This document shows positions 16,764 through 25,466 of a stretch of 38,865 bases of DNA, in pieces (the first letter of the stretch is position 1; the number at the start of each line of letters is the position of its first letter). The position numbers were made by a program, and so were the translations under genes. The stretch comes from Bacillota bacterium (lineage in GTDB: Bacteria; Bacillota; Clostridia; Clostridiales; Clostridiaceae). Below the pieces are notes generated by a model that had not been told where the DNA came from, made no database searches, and saw only the letters and a program-made list of their open reading frames with translations. The stretch lies in NCBI GenBank assembly GCA_023445445.1, contig JAEXLD010000033.1, positions 1 through 38,865 of the forward strand. Direction: 5' to 3'.

Positions 16764-17714
16764 CTAATATGTTCCTGATCTTATTTCTTCTGCTATTTTT
16801 TCTATTTTTCTTAATCTATGATTAATTCCAGATTTTCCAACTGGAGGGTCTAGCATTTCTCCAAGTTCTTTTAAGGATTCATCTGGATAGCTTAATCTAA
16901 GTTCTGCTACTTCCCTTAAGTTTTGTGGTAATCTTTGTAGCCCTATTTCTTTTTGTATAAGTTTAATACTTTCAACTTGTCTAACAGCTGCATTAACTGT
17001 CTTACTTAGATTCGCAGTTTCACAATTCACAAGCCTATTAACATTATTTCTCATTTCCTTCATTATTCTTATATTTTCTAATTCTAACAATGAGGTATGT
17101 GCTCCTATAATTCCTAATAGATTTGAAATTTGCTCTCCTTCTTTTAGATATATTATAAAGCTATTTTTTCTTTGAATTACTTTAGAATTTAATCCAAAAG
17201 TATTAATTAAAGCTGATAAGTCTCTTGCATATTCTTCGCTATGAGTTACAAATTCCAAGTGATAGGTTTTTTCTGGATTACTTATACTACCTCCACCAAT
17301 AAATGCTCCTCTTACATAAGCCCTTTTTAACTCATCTGAGTTAACCATGTCCTTATCTATTCTATAATTTAACGTCATTACTCCTTCTATTTCTGTAAGT
17401 ATTCCTGTATCTCTTAAAAGATCCCTAACACCCATATCTTCTTCTATTAAAACCATGTATATATTATTTTTCTTTAAAGAGTTACTCTTCTTAACCATTA
17501 ATTTTGAATGTATATTAAAATGCTCTTTTAGCAAACTAAATATATGTCTTGCAGATGCAGGATTTTCAGTAGTAATTCTAAAGGATAGACCCAATCCACT
17601 AAAGGATATTGTTCCACTTACCTTCATTATTGCTGAAATTTCAGCTAATGCTTCCTCTTTAGTTAACTCTGAATATCTACATATTTCTCCTTTTACTTTT
17701 GATGAAAATGACAT
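16764..17714 (-). CDS. whiA: DNA-binding protein WhiA
   Basis: A 316-residue WhiA: an N-terminal degenerate LAGLIDADG homing-endonuclease-like fold (about 1-215, with RAYVRGAFIGGGSIS near 127-145) joined to a C-terminal helix-turn-helix (LREVAELRLSYPDESLKELG near 265-285). In Bacillus it affects cell division and chromosome segregation; in Streptomyces it controls sporulation. Length and motifs are normal. The ATG is served by AAGGAGAAA 11 nt upstream. The family usually follows rapZ and yvcK directly, but here a sensor kinase gene lies between yvcK and whiA, 91 bp upstream of whiA with no terminator between them. Confidence 0.97.
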   Translation of the reverse strand: MSFSSKVKGEICRYSELTKEEALAEISAIMKVSGTISFSGLGLSFRITTENPASARHIFSLLKEHFNIHSKLMVKKSNSLKKNNIYMVLIEEDMGVRDLLRDTGILTEIEGVMTLNYRIDKDMVNSDELKRAYVRGAFIGGGSISNPEKTYHLEFVTHSEEYARDLSALINTFGLNSKVIQRKNSFIIYLKEGEQISNLLGIIGAHTSLLELENIRIMKEMRNNVNRLVNCETANLSKTVNAAVRQVESIKLIQKEIGLQRLPQNLREVAELRLSYPDESLKELGEMLDPPVGKSGINHRLRKIEKIAEEIRSGTY

Positions 17715-17805
17715 ATTGCCTATTTCTCCTTATTTACTATTCTTATCAAGTTATTATACCATAAATACCAATAAAAATTTAGATGTAAATTCTAGCTTAT
17801 ATAAG

Positions 17806-19053
17806 CTACACATATATTTCTATTACTAAATAGTCTTCAACTATTCTAGCATATATTGAACCTTTATATTTTTTTACTATTTTCTTAACATTATATAATC
17901 CATAACCTCTTCCAGTTCCCTTACTTGAAACACCCTTCTCAAAAAAGCTCTGAATCTTATTTGGATCAATGTTTAATTCATCAATACTATTCTTAACTAC
18001 TATCTTATATCTTTCTAATTTTGTTATATCTACTATTATCTCTTTCTTCTTATTATTCTTAGTTGCTTCAATAGCATTATTTAATAAATTACTAAGTATA
18101 ATAGTTATTTCAGGGTCATCAAGTATTGAATTTTCCAAATTAGTTTTTATTTCATAACTTAAATTAATTCCTAACTGATCACATTCCACTAACTTACTAT
18201 ACAAAACAGCCTTTATTATTGTACTTTCAATATCCAAAACATCACTTGAAACATTAGTTGACTGTATATTTCCAATATATTTTTTTGCTCTATCTTTTAG
18301 TTCAGGTATATTAGTAGATACCTGAATCATTGAAAATAGCATTCCTATATGATTTTTATATTCATGCTCATTTGACCTTATATTTGATATTATTTCATCT
18401 AATAGTGGATTATAAGCACTCTGAACTTCCTTATTCTTATTTCTTATTATGGTCTTATGTATACTTTTATAAAAATTTATATTAAAGAAAATAATAATAA
18501 AGATAATTACTATAATTTGAATAATTAAATTGTTAACTATACTTCCACTATCGTAAATTAATTTTAATATCATAAAAAACATAAAAATATTAAAAATTGT
18601 ATTTGATATTAAAAGATTATTTTCAATATAACTTTCAAAATTAATTTTTTTTAGTTTCTTAGACTTTCTCATTGATATCATTAATAAGAGTATACTAAAT
18701 GCATATAAAAACAAATGTATACCTCTATTTTCTTTAGTTTTTCCTGTTATTAAAAATACTATTACCACAGCACTACTTTGTATTATAAAAGTAATTATTA
18801 AACCTATAAGTATTTCTATTAAAACTAAGTTAATGTTCTTTTTATCTACATAACCTATAGATATTATTTCTACTACTAATAAAGTTATATAAACAAATAT
18901 GCCATTGCTTTTGTTAAAAATATAAAATAATATACTGCCTATAGCAATTATTATAAAATAAATTAAAAGCTTTTCTGTCTTCCCTTTGTTAAATAAAGCA
19001 TTATATAGAAGTATAAGTACCATTTTTTCGATAAATATCATTAATATATCCAT
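17806..19053 (-). CDS. AgrC-like sensor histidine kinase (GHKL ATPase), no partner regulator nearby
   Basis: A 415-residue membrane kinase. Six or seven hydrophobic segments fill residues 5-195, with very short loops and no extracellular sensor domain, as in AgrC-type peptide receptors. The phosphoacceptor region NEHEYKNHIGML places the likely phosphorylated His at 230. The ATPase domain follows: N box LSNLLNNAIEA at 320-330 and glycine-rich GTGRGYGLYNVKK at 380-391. No AgrA/LytTR response regulator, AgrB or AgrD peptide gene is visible nearby. The gene sits between yvcK and whiA, where clostridia normally have nothing. The yvcK terminator upstream means it has its own promoter, while nothing stops it reading into whiA. 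Ligand unknown. Confidence 0.85.
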   Translation of the reverse strand: MDILMIFIEKMVLILLYNALFNKGKTEKLLIYFIIIAIGSILFYIFNKSNGIFVYITLLVVEIISIGYVDKKNINLVLIEILIGLIITFIIQSSAVVIVFLITGKTKENRGIHLFLYAFSILLLMISMRKSKKLKKINFESYIENNLLISNTIFNIFMFFMILKLIYDSGSIVNNLIIQIIVIIFIIIFFNINFYKSIHKTIIRNKNKEVQSAYNPLLDEIISNIRSNEHEYKNHIGMLFSMIQVSTNIPELKDRAKKYIGNIQSTNVSSDVLDIESTIIKAVLYSKLVECDQLGINLSYEIKTNLENSILDDPEITIILSNLLNNAIEATKNNKKKEIIVDITKLERYKIVVKNSIDELNIDPNKIQSFFEKGVSSKGTGRGYGLYNVKKIVKKYKGSIYARIVEDYLVIEIYV

Positions 19054-19158
19054 AAAACTCTTCCTTTTACTCTAATTTTTCCCCATATAAACATATTTTA
19101 ACAAATAATTTCATTTTTTTCTATAAATCTTATTTATTCTTTAATTATATTATAAAAA

Positions 19159-19191
19159 AATGGACTAAAGAAAGTTATCTTTTAGTCCATT
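19159..19191 (-). terminator. Terminator after yvcK
   Basis: AATGGACTAAA (19159-19169) pairs perfectly with TTTAGTCCATT (19181-19191). The minus-strand tail is seven T residues. The base of the stem overlaps the yvcK stop codon (19190-19192). It separates rapZ-yvcK from the kinase-whiA-dnaE segment. Confidence 0.9.
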
Positions 19192-20551
19192 AGTGTTTAT
19201 TATTATCTTTGCTAGCTCTATTTTCTCTTTCTCTTTGTTTTATTTTTTGAGAAACGTACATATATTCTATTATTCTCTTTCTATCATACAAAAGTTTTTT
19301 CTCCATTATTGTATCCACAAGAACTTCAGCAAGATATTCTGAATCATGTTTAACATAGCCCTTTTCTATTTTAGCTAAAGATGCTTCTATAACTTCTACT
19401 CCTAGTTTCTTAAGCTCTCTGTTATCTAATTCAACTAATTGAGAATTATCCTTTGAATATCTTTCTTTTATATCTGCAGGGATATCCCCTCTGTTTGCTA
19501 TTACATAGTCAACAATTCCTCTTCCACCATACTTTTTCAGTACTTTTATATGGTCTGAAGCTTTAAAGCCATGAGTTTCACCTGGCTGAGTCATTATATT
19601 TGAAATATATATCTTAATAGCATCACTTTTCCTAATACTATCTGCAATGTCCCTAACTAATAAATTAGGAATAATACTTGTATAAAGGCTTCCTGGTCCA
19701 AGAACTATTGCATCAGCTTCTTCTATAGCTTTAATAGCATCTTCTAGTGGCTTAGCATTATTAGGCTCTACCATTAATTTTTTTATTCTTGAATTTTGTC
19801 TTATTGCTTCTTCTGGAATTTGAGACTCTCCCTCTATTACATTTCCATTTTCTAATTCGGCTATAAGCTTCATATCTTCTAAAGTCACTGGTAAAACCTT
19901 TCCTGTTACTGCAAGAACTGAGCTCATTTTTTGAACTGCATCTTCAAAGTTGTCACTGACTCCATCCATAGCAGCTAAAAATAAATTCCCAAAGCTTTGA
20001 TTCTTAAGTCTTCCATCTGTAAATCTATATTGAAGAAGTTCTTCCATTAAAGGTTCCGTATCAGCTAATGCTAGTATACAGTTTCTTATATCCCCTGGTG
20101 GTAGCATACCTAAATCTTCTCTTAAAGCACCTGAACCACCACCATCATCTGCAACAGTAACTATGGCAGTAATATTTGATGTATAATACTTTAGTCCTCT
20201 AAGCATTGTAGATAGACCTGTTCCTCCACCTACTACTACAATTTTAGGCCCCTTTACTAATAATCTTTTTTCATATATTAAATTTTCCATTTTTCTACTA
20301 TCTAATGACAGATGAATATAACCTTTATTAGTTAAAGCAATTATTGACTTCATGCTTTCAACTACAGAAATATATATTACTAAAACACCTGTTATATTAA
20401 GAAATATATAGAATATCTTATAGTAAATATCATAAACTCTTCTTACAGCCAATTCAGTAAAACCAAAAGCTATTAATAATATTCCAAAAACCCCAAAGAA
20501 AAACCATCTTTTTACTTTAACTCCTGGCTTTAGCCATTCTTTTATACTCAT
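19190..20551 (-). CDS. yvcK: YvcK/GlmR family protein with N-terminal membrane segments
   Basis: A 453-residue YvcK (also GlmR) protein. In Bacillus it binds UDP-sugars, stimulates amino-sugar synthesis through GlmS and supports growth on gluconeogenic substrates. The core starts near residue 105 with VVGGGTGLSTMLRGL and continues with TVADDGGGSG and LPPGDIRNC, all diagnostic. About 100 residues precede it, including two hydrophobic segments near 16-36 and 43-63. This extension is absent from the roughly 320-residue Bacillus protein, so this form is probably membrane-anchored. The ATG overlaps the rapZ stop by 4 bp, showing translational coupling. It ends in terminator 19159-19191. Confidence 0.96.
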   Translation of the reverse strand: MSIKEWLKPGVKVKRWFFFGVFGILLIAFGFTELAVRRVYDIYYKIFYIFLNITGVLVIYISVVESMKSIIALTNKGYIHLSLDSRKMENLIYEKRLLVKGPKIVVVGGGTGLSTMLRGLKYYTSNITAIVTVADDGGGSGALREDLGMLPPGDIRNCILALADTEPLMEELLQYRFTDGRLKNQSFGNLFLAAMDGVSDNFEDAVQKMSSVLAVTGKVLPVTLEDMKLIAELENGNVIEGESQIPEEAIRQNSRIKKLMVEPNNAKPLEDAIKAIEEADAIVLGPGSLYTSIIPNLLVRDIADSIRKSDAIKIYISNIMTQPGETHGFKASDHIKVLKKYGGRGIVDYVIANRGDIPADIKERYSKDNSQLVELDNRELKKLGVEVIEASLAKIEKGYVKHDSEYLAEVLVDTIMEKKLLYDRKRIIEYMYVSQKIKQRERENRASKDNNKH

Positions 20552-21435
20552 AGTTTTTTTGCTCCTTGATGCACATCCTCTTTTATATCTCTATGTTCTA
20601 TAGAGATATTATAATCCTTACTTAATAAACCATTATATATCTCATTTGCAATTGCAACGGATCTATGCCTTCCCCCAGTGCATCCTATTGATATTATAAG
20701 TTGTCTTTTCCCCTCTTTTTTATATTTAGGTATTAAAAATTCTAATAAGTCCTCAACTTTTTCAATAAATCCCTTTGTTTCTTCTTGTTGTAAAACATAA
20801 TTCTTAACTGGTTCCTCATTACCTGAATAAGGCTTAAGTTCTGGTATATAAAATGGATTTGGAATAAATCTTACATCAAAAACTAAATCTGAATCTACTG
20901 GTATTCCATATTTAAATCCAAAACTTAGTACAGTTACAGAAAGTTGCTTTTTAGGTTGTTCTATGTCCCCATAGTTCTTTGTCATTTCTTCTCTTAAATC
21001 TTTAATAGCATATTTTGATGTATCTATTATTATATCTGCTCTATCTTTTACTTCTCTTAGTCTATTTCTTTCTTCATTAATGCCTGTTATTATCCTACTT
21101 CCAGGGGCCAATGGATGACTTCTCCTGCTTTCTTTAAATCTCTTAACCAATACCTCATCAGAAGCATCTAAAAATAATATTTCATATTTAAAGTCTTGTT
21201 TTTTTAAATAATTTAAGCTTTCAAATAAATCATCAAAGAATATTCCTCCTCTAATGTCTATTACTAAAGCTACCTTGCTTATTTTCCCTTGACTTTGAAC
21301 ACAAGCTTCTGCAAATTTAGGTATTAGCTTTGGTGGAAGGTTATCTACACAAAAGTATCCCATATCTTCAAGGCTTCTTGTTGCTTCCGTCTTACCTGCT
21401 CCTGATAATCCTGTAACTATTATAAATCTCATCAT
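20548..21435 (-). CDS. rapZ: RNase adapter protein / nucleotide-binding protein RapZ (YvcJ)
   Basis: This 295-residue P-loop protein has Walker A GLSGAGKT at 9-16 and the conserved C-terminal GCTGGRHRSVAIAN near 255-268. RapZ in E. coli binds GlcN6P and steers small RNAs GlmY/GlmZ to RNase E. In Bacillus, YvcJ is a GTP/ATP-binding protein linked to competence. GGGAGG lies 5 nt before the ATG. A good extended -10 (TGATATAAT, 21468-21476) upstream is a plausible promoter for the rapZ-yvcK pair. The gene overlaps yvcK by 4 bp. Confidence 0.97.
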   Translation of the reverse strand: MMRFIIVTGLSGAGKTEATRSLEDMGYFCVDNLPPKLIPKFAEACVQSQGKISKVALVIDIRGGIFFDDLFESLNYLKKQDFKYEILFLDASDEVLVKRFKESRRSHPLAPGSRIITGINEERNRLREVKDRADIIIDTSKYAIKDLREEMTKNYGDIEQPKKQLSVTVLSFGFKYGIPVDSDLVFDVRFIPNPFYIPELKPYSGNEEPVKNYVLQQEETKGFIEKVEDLLEFLIPKYKKEGKRQLIISIGCTGGRHRSVAIANEIYNGLLSKDYNISIEHRDIKEDVHQGAKKL

Positions 21436-21467
21436 GCTACCTCCCTTTGATTATATTACTTAATACG

Positions 21468-21476
21468 ATTATATCA
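21468..21476 (-). promoter_or_regulatory. Extended -10 promoter element upstream of rapZ
   Basis: TGATATAAT on the minus strand matches the extended -10 consensus exactly and ends 32 bp before the rapZ start. A clear -35 is not evident, as expected for extended -10 promoters. Confidence 0.5.
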
Positions 21477-21570
21477 TATTAGACCTTTAAATATAACAAT
21501 AATACCTTAAATACACTGATAGTTATATAGTGCAAACTATGAAAAATATTATCTTTTACTCTATATTATA

Positions 21571-21602
21571 AAAAGGAGAAAAGCTTGTACTCATCTCCTT
21601 TT
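21571..21602 (-). terminator. Terminator after the hisC-like gene
   Basis: AAAAGGAGA (21571-21579) pairs perfectly with TCTCCTTTT (21594-21602). The minus-strand tail is T-rich. It lies immediately beyond the hisC stop. Confidence 0.82.
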
Positions 21603-21605
21603 ACT

Positions 21606-22709
21606 TTATTTATTATCTCGTTTTTCTATTGATAATCTTAATAGTTTACAAAACTCTAAATTTTGCTCTCCAGTTCCTAAACTTACTCTTAACCAACCTG
21701 GCATATCCAATAAGTATCCTGGTCTTATTATATATCCATGCCTTAATAAGTATTCATGTATTGGTCTATCATCTCCATTAACATTAACCATTATAAAATT
21801 AGCTTCTGATTTTATATATTTAAGTCCCATTTTCTCAAACTCTAAAGCTAATAATTCTCTTTGTTCTTCATTAAAACTCTTAACTTTATCTATAAATTCA
21901 TTATCCTCAATGGCAACAATTGCTGCCTTTTGAGCAAACAAATTTACATCAAAGGAATTTATTACCCTATTGATATAATCTACTATTTCTTCATTAGCTA
22001 TTCCATATCCAAACCTTAAGGCAGCTAACCCATAGGCCTTAGATAAGGTTTTTAAAATAACAATATTGGGATATGATTTTATTAATTCTAATGAATCTGG
22101 GTAATCTTTTGAAGTAACGTATTCTCCATAAGCTTCATCCATTACTATTATTACATCTTTAGGTATTCTATTTAGTACTCTATCTAATTCTTTCTTTGTA
22201 AATATTCCACCTGTTGGATTATTAGGGTTACAAAGCCAAATTATTTTAGTTTTTTCAGTTATAGCTTCTACCATAGCTTCTAAATCTAATCCATAATTTT
22301 TTAAAGGAATCTTTACTGCTTTAGCACCCATTAGCTTTGTATTACTTTCGTATCTTGGAAAAGTTATATCAGCCATTATGCTTTCATCTTCTTTATCTAA
22401 AAATACCTGGCAAATTACGTTTATCAAAGAATCTGACCCTGCCCCACAGAATATCATATTCTTATCTATATTTAGCTTTTTACTTAAGACTTCTTTAAAG
22501 TCAAGTGAAGCTGCATCTGGATACATATTCATTTCATTAACTAAATCAACCATAAGTTTTTTAACCTTTTCTGATGTTCCTAAGGGATTTTCATTAGAAG
22601 CTAGCTTAACTACCTTATCTATTCCATACTCCCTTTTAACTTCTTCTATTGGCTTTCCTGCAACGTACTTTTCAAGCCCTTTGACTTCTTTTCTAACTTT
22701 ATACTCCAT
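21606..22709 (-). CDS. hisC: Histidinol-phosphate aminotransferase-like PLP enzyme
   Basis: A 367-residue fold-type I aminotransferase of the HisC group. NPNNPTG at 161-167 and DEAYGEY at 191-197 bind the cofactor, and the PLP lysine is Lys224 in LSKAYGLAALRFGYG. HisC makes histidinol phosphate from imidazole-acetol phosphate. No other histidine gene is in the window, so it may instead act on aromatic amino acids, as related enzymes do. GGAG lies weakly upstream; the ATG at 22709 fits the usual N-terminal length of the family. It is a single-gene unit with its own terminator, and a short palindromic repeat lies about 80 bp upstream. Confidence 0.88.
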   Translation of the reverse strand: MEYKVRKEVKGLEKYVAGKPIEEVKREYGIDKVVKLASNENPLGTSEKVKKLMVDLVNEMNMYPDAASLDFKEVLSKKLNIDKNMIFCGAGSDSLINVICQVFLDKEDESIMADITFPRYESNTKLMGAKAVKIPLKNYGLDLEAMVEAITEKTKIIWLCNPNNPTGGIFTKKELDRVLNRIPKDVIIVMDEAYGEYVTSKDYPDSLELIKSYPNIVILKTLSKAYGLAALRFGYGIANEEIVDYINRVINSFDVNLFAQKAAIVAIEDNEFIDKVKSFNEEQRELLALEFEKMGLKYIKSEANFIMVNVNGDDRPIHEYLLRHGYIIRPGYLLDMPGWLRVSLGTGEQNLEFCKLLRLSIEKRDNK

Positions 22710-22790
22710 GCTATATCGAACTACTGCATAAATATTAAACGAATAAATTTCATGTAATTAAAAATTAATTATTAAACATATATTTTATTA

Positions 22791-22850
22791 GAAACTCCGT
22801 AAGGAGTTTCTACATTAATTCTACATTCTTCATTATTCATTTTTCATTTA
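22791..22850. repeat. Dispersed palindromic repeat upstream of hisC
   Basis: The hairpin GAAACTCC-GTAA-GGAGTTTC (22791-22810) is followed by TACATTAATT and then several degenerate CATT-type units. The first 30 bp match the copy at 38706-38735 with about one difference. Confidence 0.55.
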
Positions 22851-22925
22851 TCTTTAGTTCTCCCCCCTTATTAATTATTTATTGCTTTATTTTATTATAT
22901 ATAAGTTAAAATTAAGTTTCTACCA

Positions 22926-23717
22926 CTACTTTTCAAATATATTTCCTATGCTTCCAAGGATGCTTCCTTCGTCAACTGATCTGCCCATATTTTGTGGCGT
23001 TGATGCATATATTCTTGATGCTAATTTACTAAAAGGTAAACTTTGAATCCACACTTCTCCAGGTCCTGTTAAAGTTGCAAAGAATAATCCCTCGCCTCCA
23101 AATACAGCATTTTTAATTCCACCAACAAATTGTATATCATATTTAACACCATCTGTCATGGCTACTAAACATCCTGTATCTATTTTTATAGTTTCTCCCT
23201 GCATCAAAGTTTTCTTAACAATAGTTCCGCCAGCATGAATAAATGCTAATCCTTGACCTTCTAATTTCTGTAGTATAAACCCTTCACCACCAAAGAACCC
23301 TGTTCCTAACTTCTTTGTAAATTCTATTCCAATGCTTATTCCTTTAGCACAACATAGAAAGGCATCCTTTTGGCATATAAGTTTTCCACTATAATTTCTT
23401 AAATCCATAGGTAATATCTTTCCTGGATATAGAGCTGCAAAAGCAACCTTTTGTCTTAACATTCCTGTGTTAGTAAAGGAAGTCATAAAAAGACTTTCAC
23501 CAGTAATAACTCTTTTAGCTGCACTACCTAGCATTCCAAAGAAACCACCACCTTTAGATTTTTGGCTTCCATCTCCAAATATGGCATCCATAATTATGTC
23601 ATTATCCATCATCATCATTGCTCCAGATTCTGCAACTACAGTTTCCCTTGGATCTAATTCAATTTCTACAAATTGCATTTCGTTACCATAAATTTTATAA
23701 TCAATTTCATGAACCAT
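22926..23717 (-). CDS. TIGR00266 / AIM24-like family protein
   Basis: A 263-residue, glycine-rich, beta-strand-rich protein of the TIGR00266 family, which is related to mitochondrial AIM24. Hallmarks are DPRETVVAESGAMMMMD near 24-40, GGGFFGMLGSAAKRVITGESLFM (described here by its position, about 56-78), and KLEGQGLAFIHAGGTIV near 150-165. No enzyme activity is established for the family. It has no membrane segment or signal peptide. It starts 29 bp after the stop of the LURP-one-related gene and is surely cotranscribed with it. AGGAGG serves the ATG. Both are single-domain, membrane- or lipid-linked folds by family analogy, which is inference. Confidence 0.85.
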   Translation of the reverse strand: MVHEIDYKIYGNEMQFVEIELDPRETVVAESGAMMMMDNDIIMDAIFGDGSQKSKGGGFFGMLGSAAKRVITGESLFMTSFTNTGMLRQKVAFAALYPGKILPMDLRNYSGKLICQKDAFLCCAKGISIGIEFTKKLGTGFFGGEGFILQKLEGQGLAFIHAGGTIVKKTLMQGETIKIDTGCLVAMTDGVKYDIQFVGGIKNAVFGGEGLFFATLTGPGEVWIQSLPFSKLASRIYASTPQNMGRSVDEGSILGSIGNIFEK

Positions 23718-23746
23718 TTTTATATTCCTCCTAATAGATTTAATAA

Positions 23747-24229
23747 TTAATTATTATTGTGAAATCTAACCATATCAATCATTATTAGCAATCCAATAAA
23801 AAATAAAGTGTAATTTTCATCTATTACTTCAAGAAAATACCTATCCCTGCCAAGGGTAAACTCCTTGCTGATTCTCCCTACAGTTATTCCATCTTTTTTA
23901 ATTTCATAATTCCTTCCTAGAATGCTAGAACTACTCATATTCATTACTCCAACAGATCCTGTTATGTTATATTCAGGAGTCATAAATTCCTTCTTTACAG
24001 TTGCTATTTCCCTCATATTCTCATCATAAGTTATATACTTATGACTTCCCAATCTAATCTGTTGTCTCATATACAATACTTTTTTATTGTTAGAATCATA
24101 GATATTTATGTTTTTCCCTATGTCAAACTTATCTGCCTCTGATATAAAGATATTATTTCCTTCTTCATCATATACATCAAATTTGGCCCCTATAGCAAAT
24201 AACCTTTCTTTAACATAAAACTTTTTCAT
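23747..24229 (-). CDS. LURP-one-related (Tubby C-terminal-like) protein
   Basis: A 160-residue protein of the LURP-one-related family. It opens with KKFYVKERLFAIGAKFDVYDE and later has the typical GRISKEF segment near 137-143, followed by a hydrophobic end (YTLFFIGLLIMIDMV). The fold is a 12-stranded beta barrel with a central hydrophobic helix, shared with Tubby and phospholipid scramblases. The biochemical role is unknown. It is the first gene of the pair with the TIGR00266 protein. AAGGGGTG precedes the ATG. A good promoter lies 42-70 bp upstream (24271-24299). Confidence 0.82.
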   Translation of the reverse strand: MKKFYVKERLFAIGAKFDVYDEEGNNIFISEADKFDIGKNINIYDSNNKKVLYMRQQIRLGSHKYITYDENMREIATVKKEFMTPEYNITGSVGVMNMSSSSILGRNYEIKKDGITVGRISKEFTLGRDRYFLEVIDENYTLFFIGLLIMIDMVRFHNNN

Positions 24230-24270
24230 AATTTAAACACCCCTTTATAGTTCTTATTAACATTAAATAA

Positions 24271-24299
24271 AGTATATTATACCACTTTAACTTTGTCAA
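24271..24299 (-). promoter_or_regulatory. Promoter of the LURP-one/TIGR00266 pair
   Basis: A perfect TTGACA (24294-24299) and TATACT (24271-24276) are 17 bp apart on the minus strand, 41 bp from the start codon. This is a strong housekeeping-type promoter. Confidence 0.75.
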
Positions 24300-24322
24300 T
24301 TATTTACTTTTAGTTTTTATAA

Positions 24323-24359
24323 AAAAAAGGAAATTTAATAAAATTAAATTTCCTTTTTT
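24323..24359 (-). terminator. Terminator after murB
   Basis: A perfect 15-bp stem pairs 24323-24337 with 24345-24359, with GGAAATTTA at its core and a 7-nt loop. T runs flank both sides, so it may act in both directions. It lies 9 bp past the murB stop. Confidence 0.88.
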
Positions 24360-24368
24360 CATATTTCT

Positions 24369-25289
24369 TTACTTTTCATCTTCACCTATTATTCTTACTT
24401 CTGGATGTAAATCAACACCAAACTTTTTCTTTACCTCATTCTGTATATGGGCAATTAAATCTAATATATCCTTTGCTGTAGCATTGTTTTTGTTTATTAC
24501 AAAACCTGAATGTTTTTCTGATACAGCTGCCCCACCTATAGTGTAACCTTTTAATCCAGCATCTTGAATAAGTTTTCCAGCAAAATACCCTGTTGGTCTT
24601 TTAAATGTACTTCCTGCTGAAGGATATTCAAGAGGTTGCTTAGATTCTCTTTTACATGTAAGATCATCTACTATTTCTTTAATTTTTCTTACTTCTCCAT
24701 GAATTAACTTAAACTTTGCTGATAGAACTATATAATTATTTTTCATAACTATAGAGGATCTATAGCCCAATTCCAATTCTTCTCTTGATAAAACCTTAAT
24801 TTCTCCATTGCTATCAATAACTTCTGCGCTCTCAATAACATGTGAAACCTCTCCATCATAAGCACCTGCATTCATAAATACAGCACCACCTACTGTTCCA
24901 GGTATACCACATGCAAACTCAAATCCTGTTAAAGAATTTTTTACAGCTTCATTAGATACATCCTTTAACATAGCTCCACATTCTGCTTCTATTGTTTCCC
25001 CTACTACACTAATATTCTTAACTTCATTTAACTTTATAACGACACCTTTGACTCCGCCGTCTTTTACTAATAAATTTGATCCATTTCCAACAATAAAATA
25101 AGGTATGTTATTTTCTTTACATATCTTTATAGTTTTTATAACCTGTTCTTTATTTTCAGGAATTAAAAGAATATCTGCAGGTCCGCCCACTTTAAAATGA
25201 ACATAATTTTTCATTTCAGCATCAAGGATAACATCTTTACTTTTATAAAATTCTTTAAACAATCCCTCAAACATCTTATATTGATTCAT
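24369..25289 (-). CDS. murB: UDP-N-acetylenolpyruvoylglucosamine reductase
   Basis: A 306-residue flavoenzyme of peptidoglycan synthesis. It reduces UDP-GlcNAc-enolpyruvate to UDP-MurNAc with NADPH. FAD-binding motifs are clear: FKVGGPADILL near 33-43, GNGSNLLVKDGG near 63-74 and GIPGTVGGAVFMNAGAYDGE near 128-147. The catalytic serine is in AGSTFKRP near 230, and the closing EKHSGFVINK segment follows. The YRSS motif fits the short type II enzymes of Firmicutes. GTTAGG lies upstream of the ATG. A promoter at 25390-25418 and a terminator at 24323-24359 make it a single-gene unit downstream of uvrC. Confidence 0.97.
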   Translation of the reverse strand: MNQYKMFEGLFKEFYKSKDVILDAEMKNYVHFKVGGPADILLIPENKEQVIKTIKICKENNIPYFIVGNGSNLLVKDGGVKGVVIKLNEVKNISVVGETIEAECGAMLKDVSNEAVKNSLTGFEFACGIPGTVGGAVFMNAGAYDGEVSHVIESAEVIDSNGEIKVLSREELELGYRSSIVMKNNYIVLSAKFKLIHGEVRKIKEIVDDLTCKRESKQPLEYPSAGSTFKRPTGYFAGKLIQDAGLKGYTIGGAAVSEKHSGFVINKNNATAKDILDLIAHIQNEVKKKFGVDLHPEVRIIGEDEK

Positions 25290-25389
25290 ACCTAACTCCT
25301 TACAAATAACCTACTAATTACCTACATATAGCTTAAGTAGTAATTACATTTCTGTATTTCTTTATGTCTCGTAATTTATGCCTTAAAAT

Positions 25390-25418
25390 AGTATAAATTA
25401 AAAATAATTAATTAACAA
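25390..25418 (-). promoter_or_regulatory. Probable murB promoter
   Basis: TTGTTA (25413-25418) and TATACT (25390-25395) are separated by 17 bp on the minus strand. It gives a leader of about 95 nt before the murB start. Confidence 0.5.
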
Positions 25419-25466
25419 CCCATTACTAGTATATTTCTATATATTAATCTATTTGTAACTATTTTG

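Noticed and set aside
21606..22709. Remnant of a histidine operon
   Set aside because: No other his gene or fragment is visible on either side.
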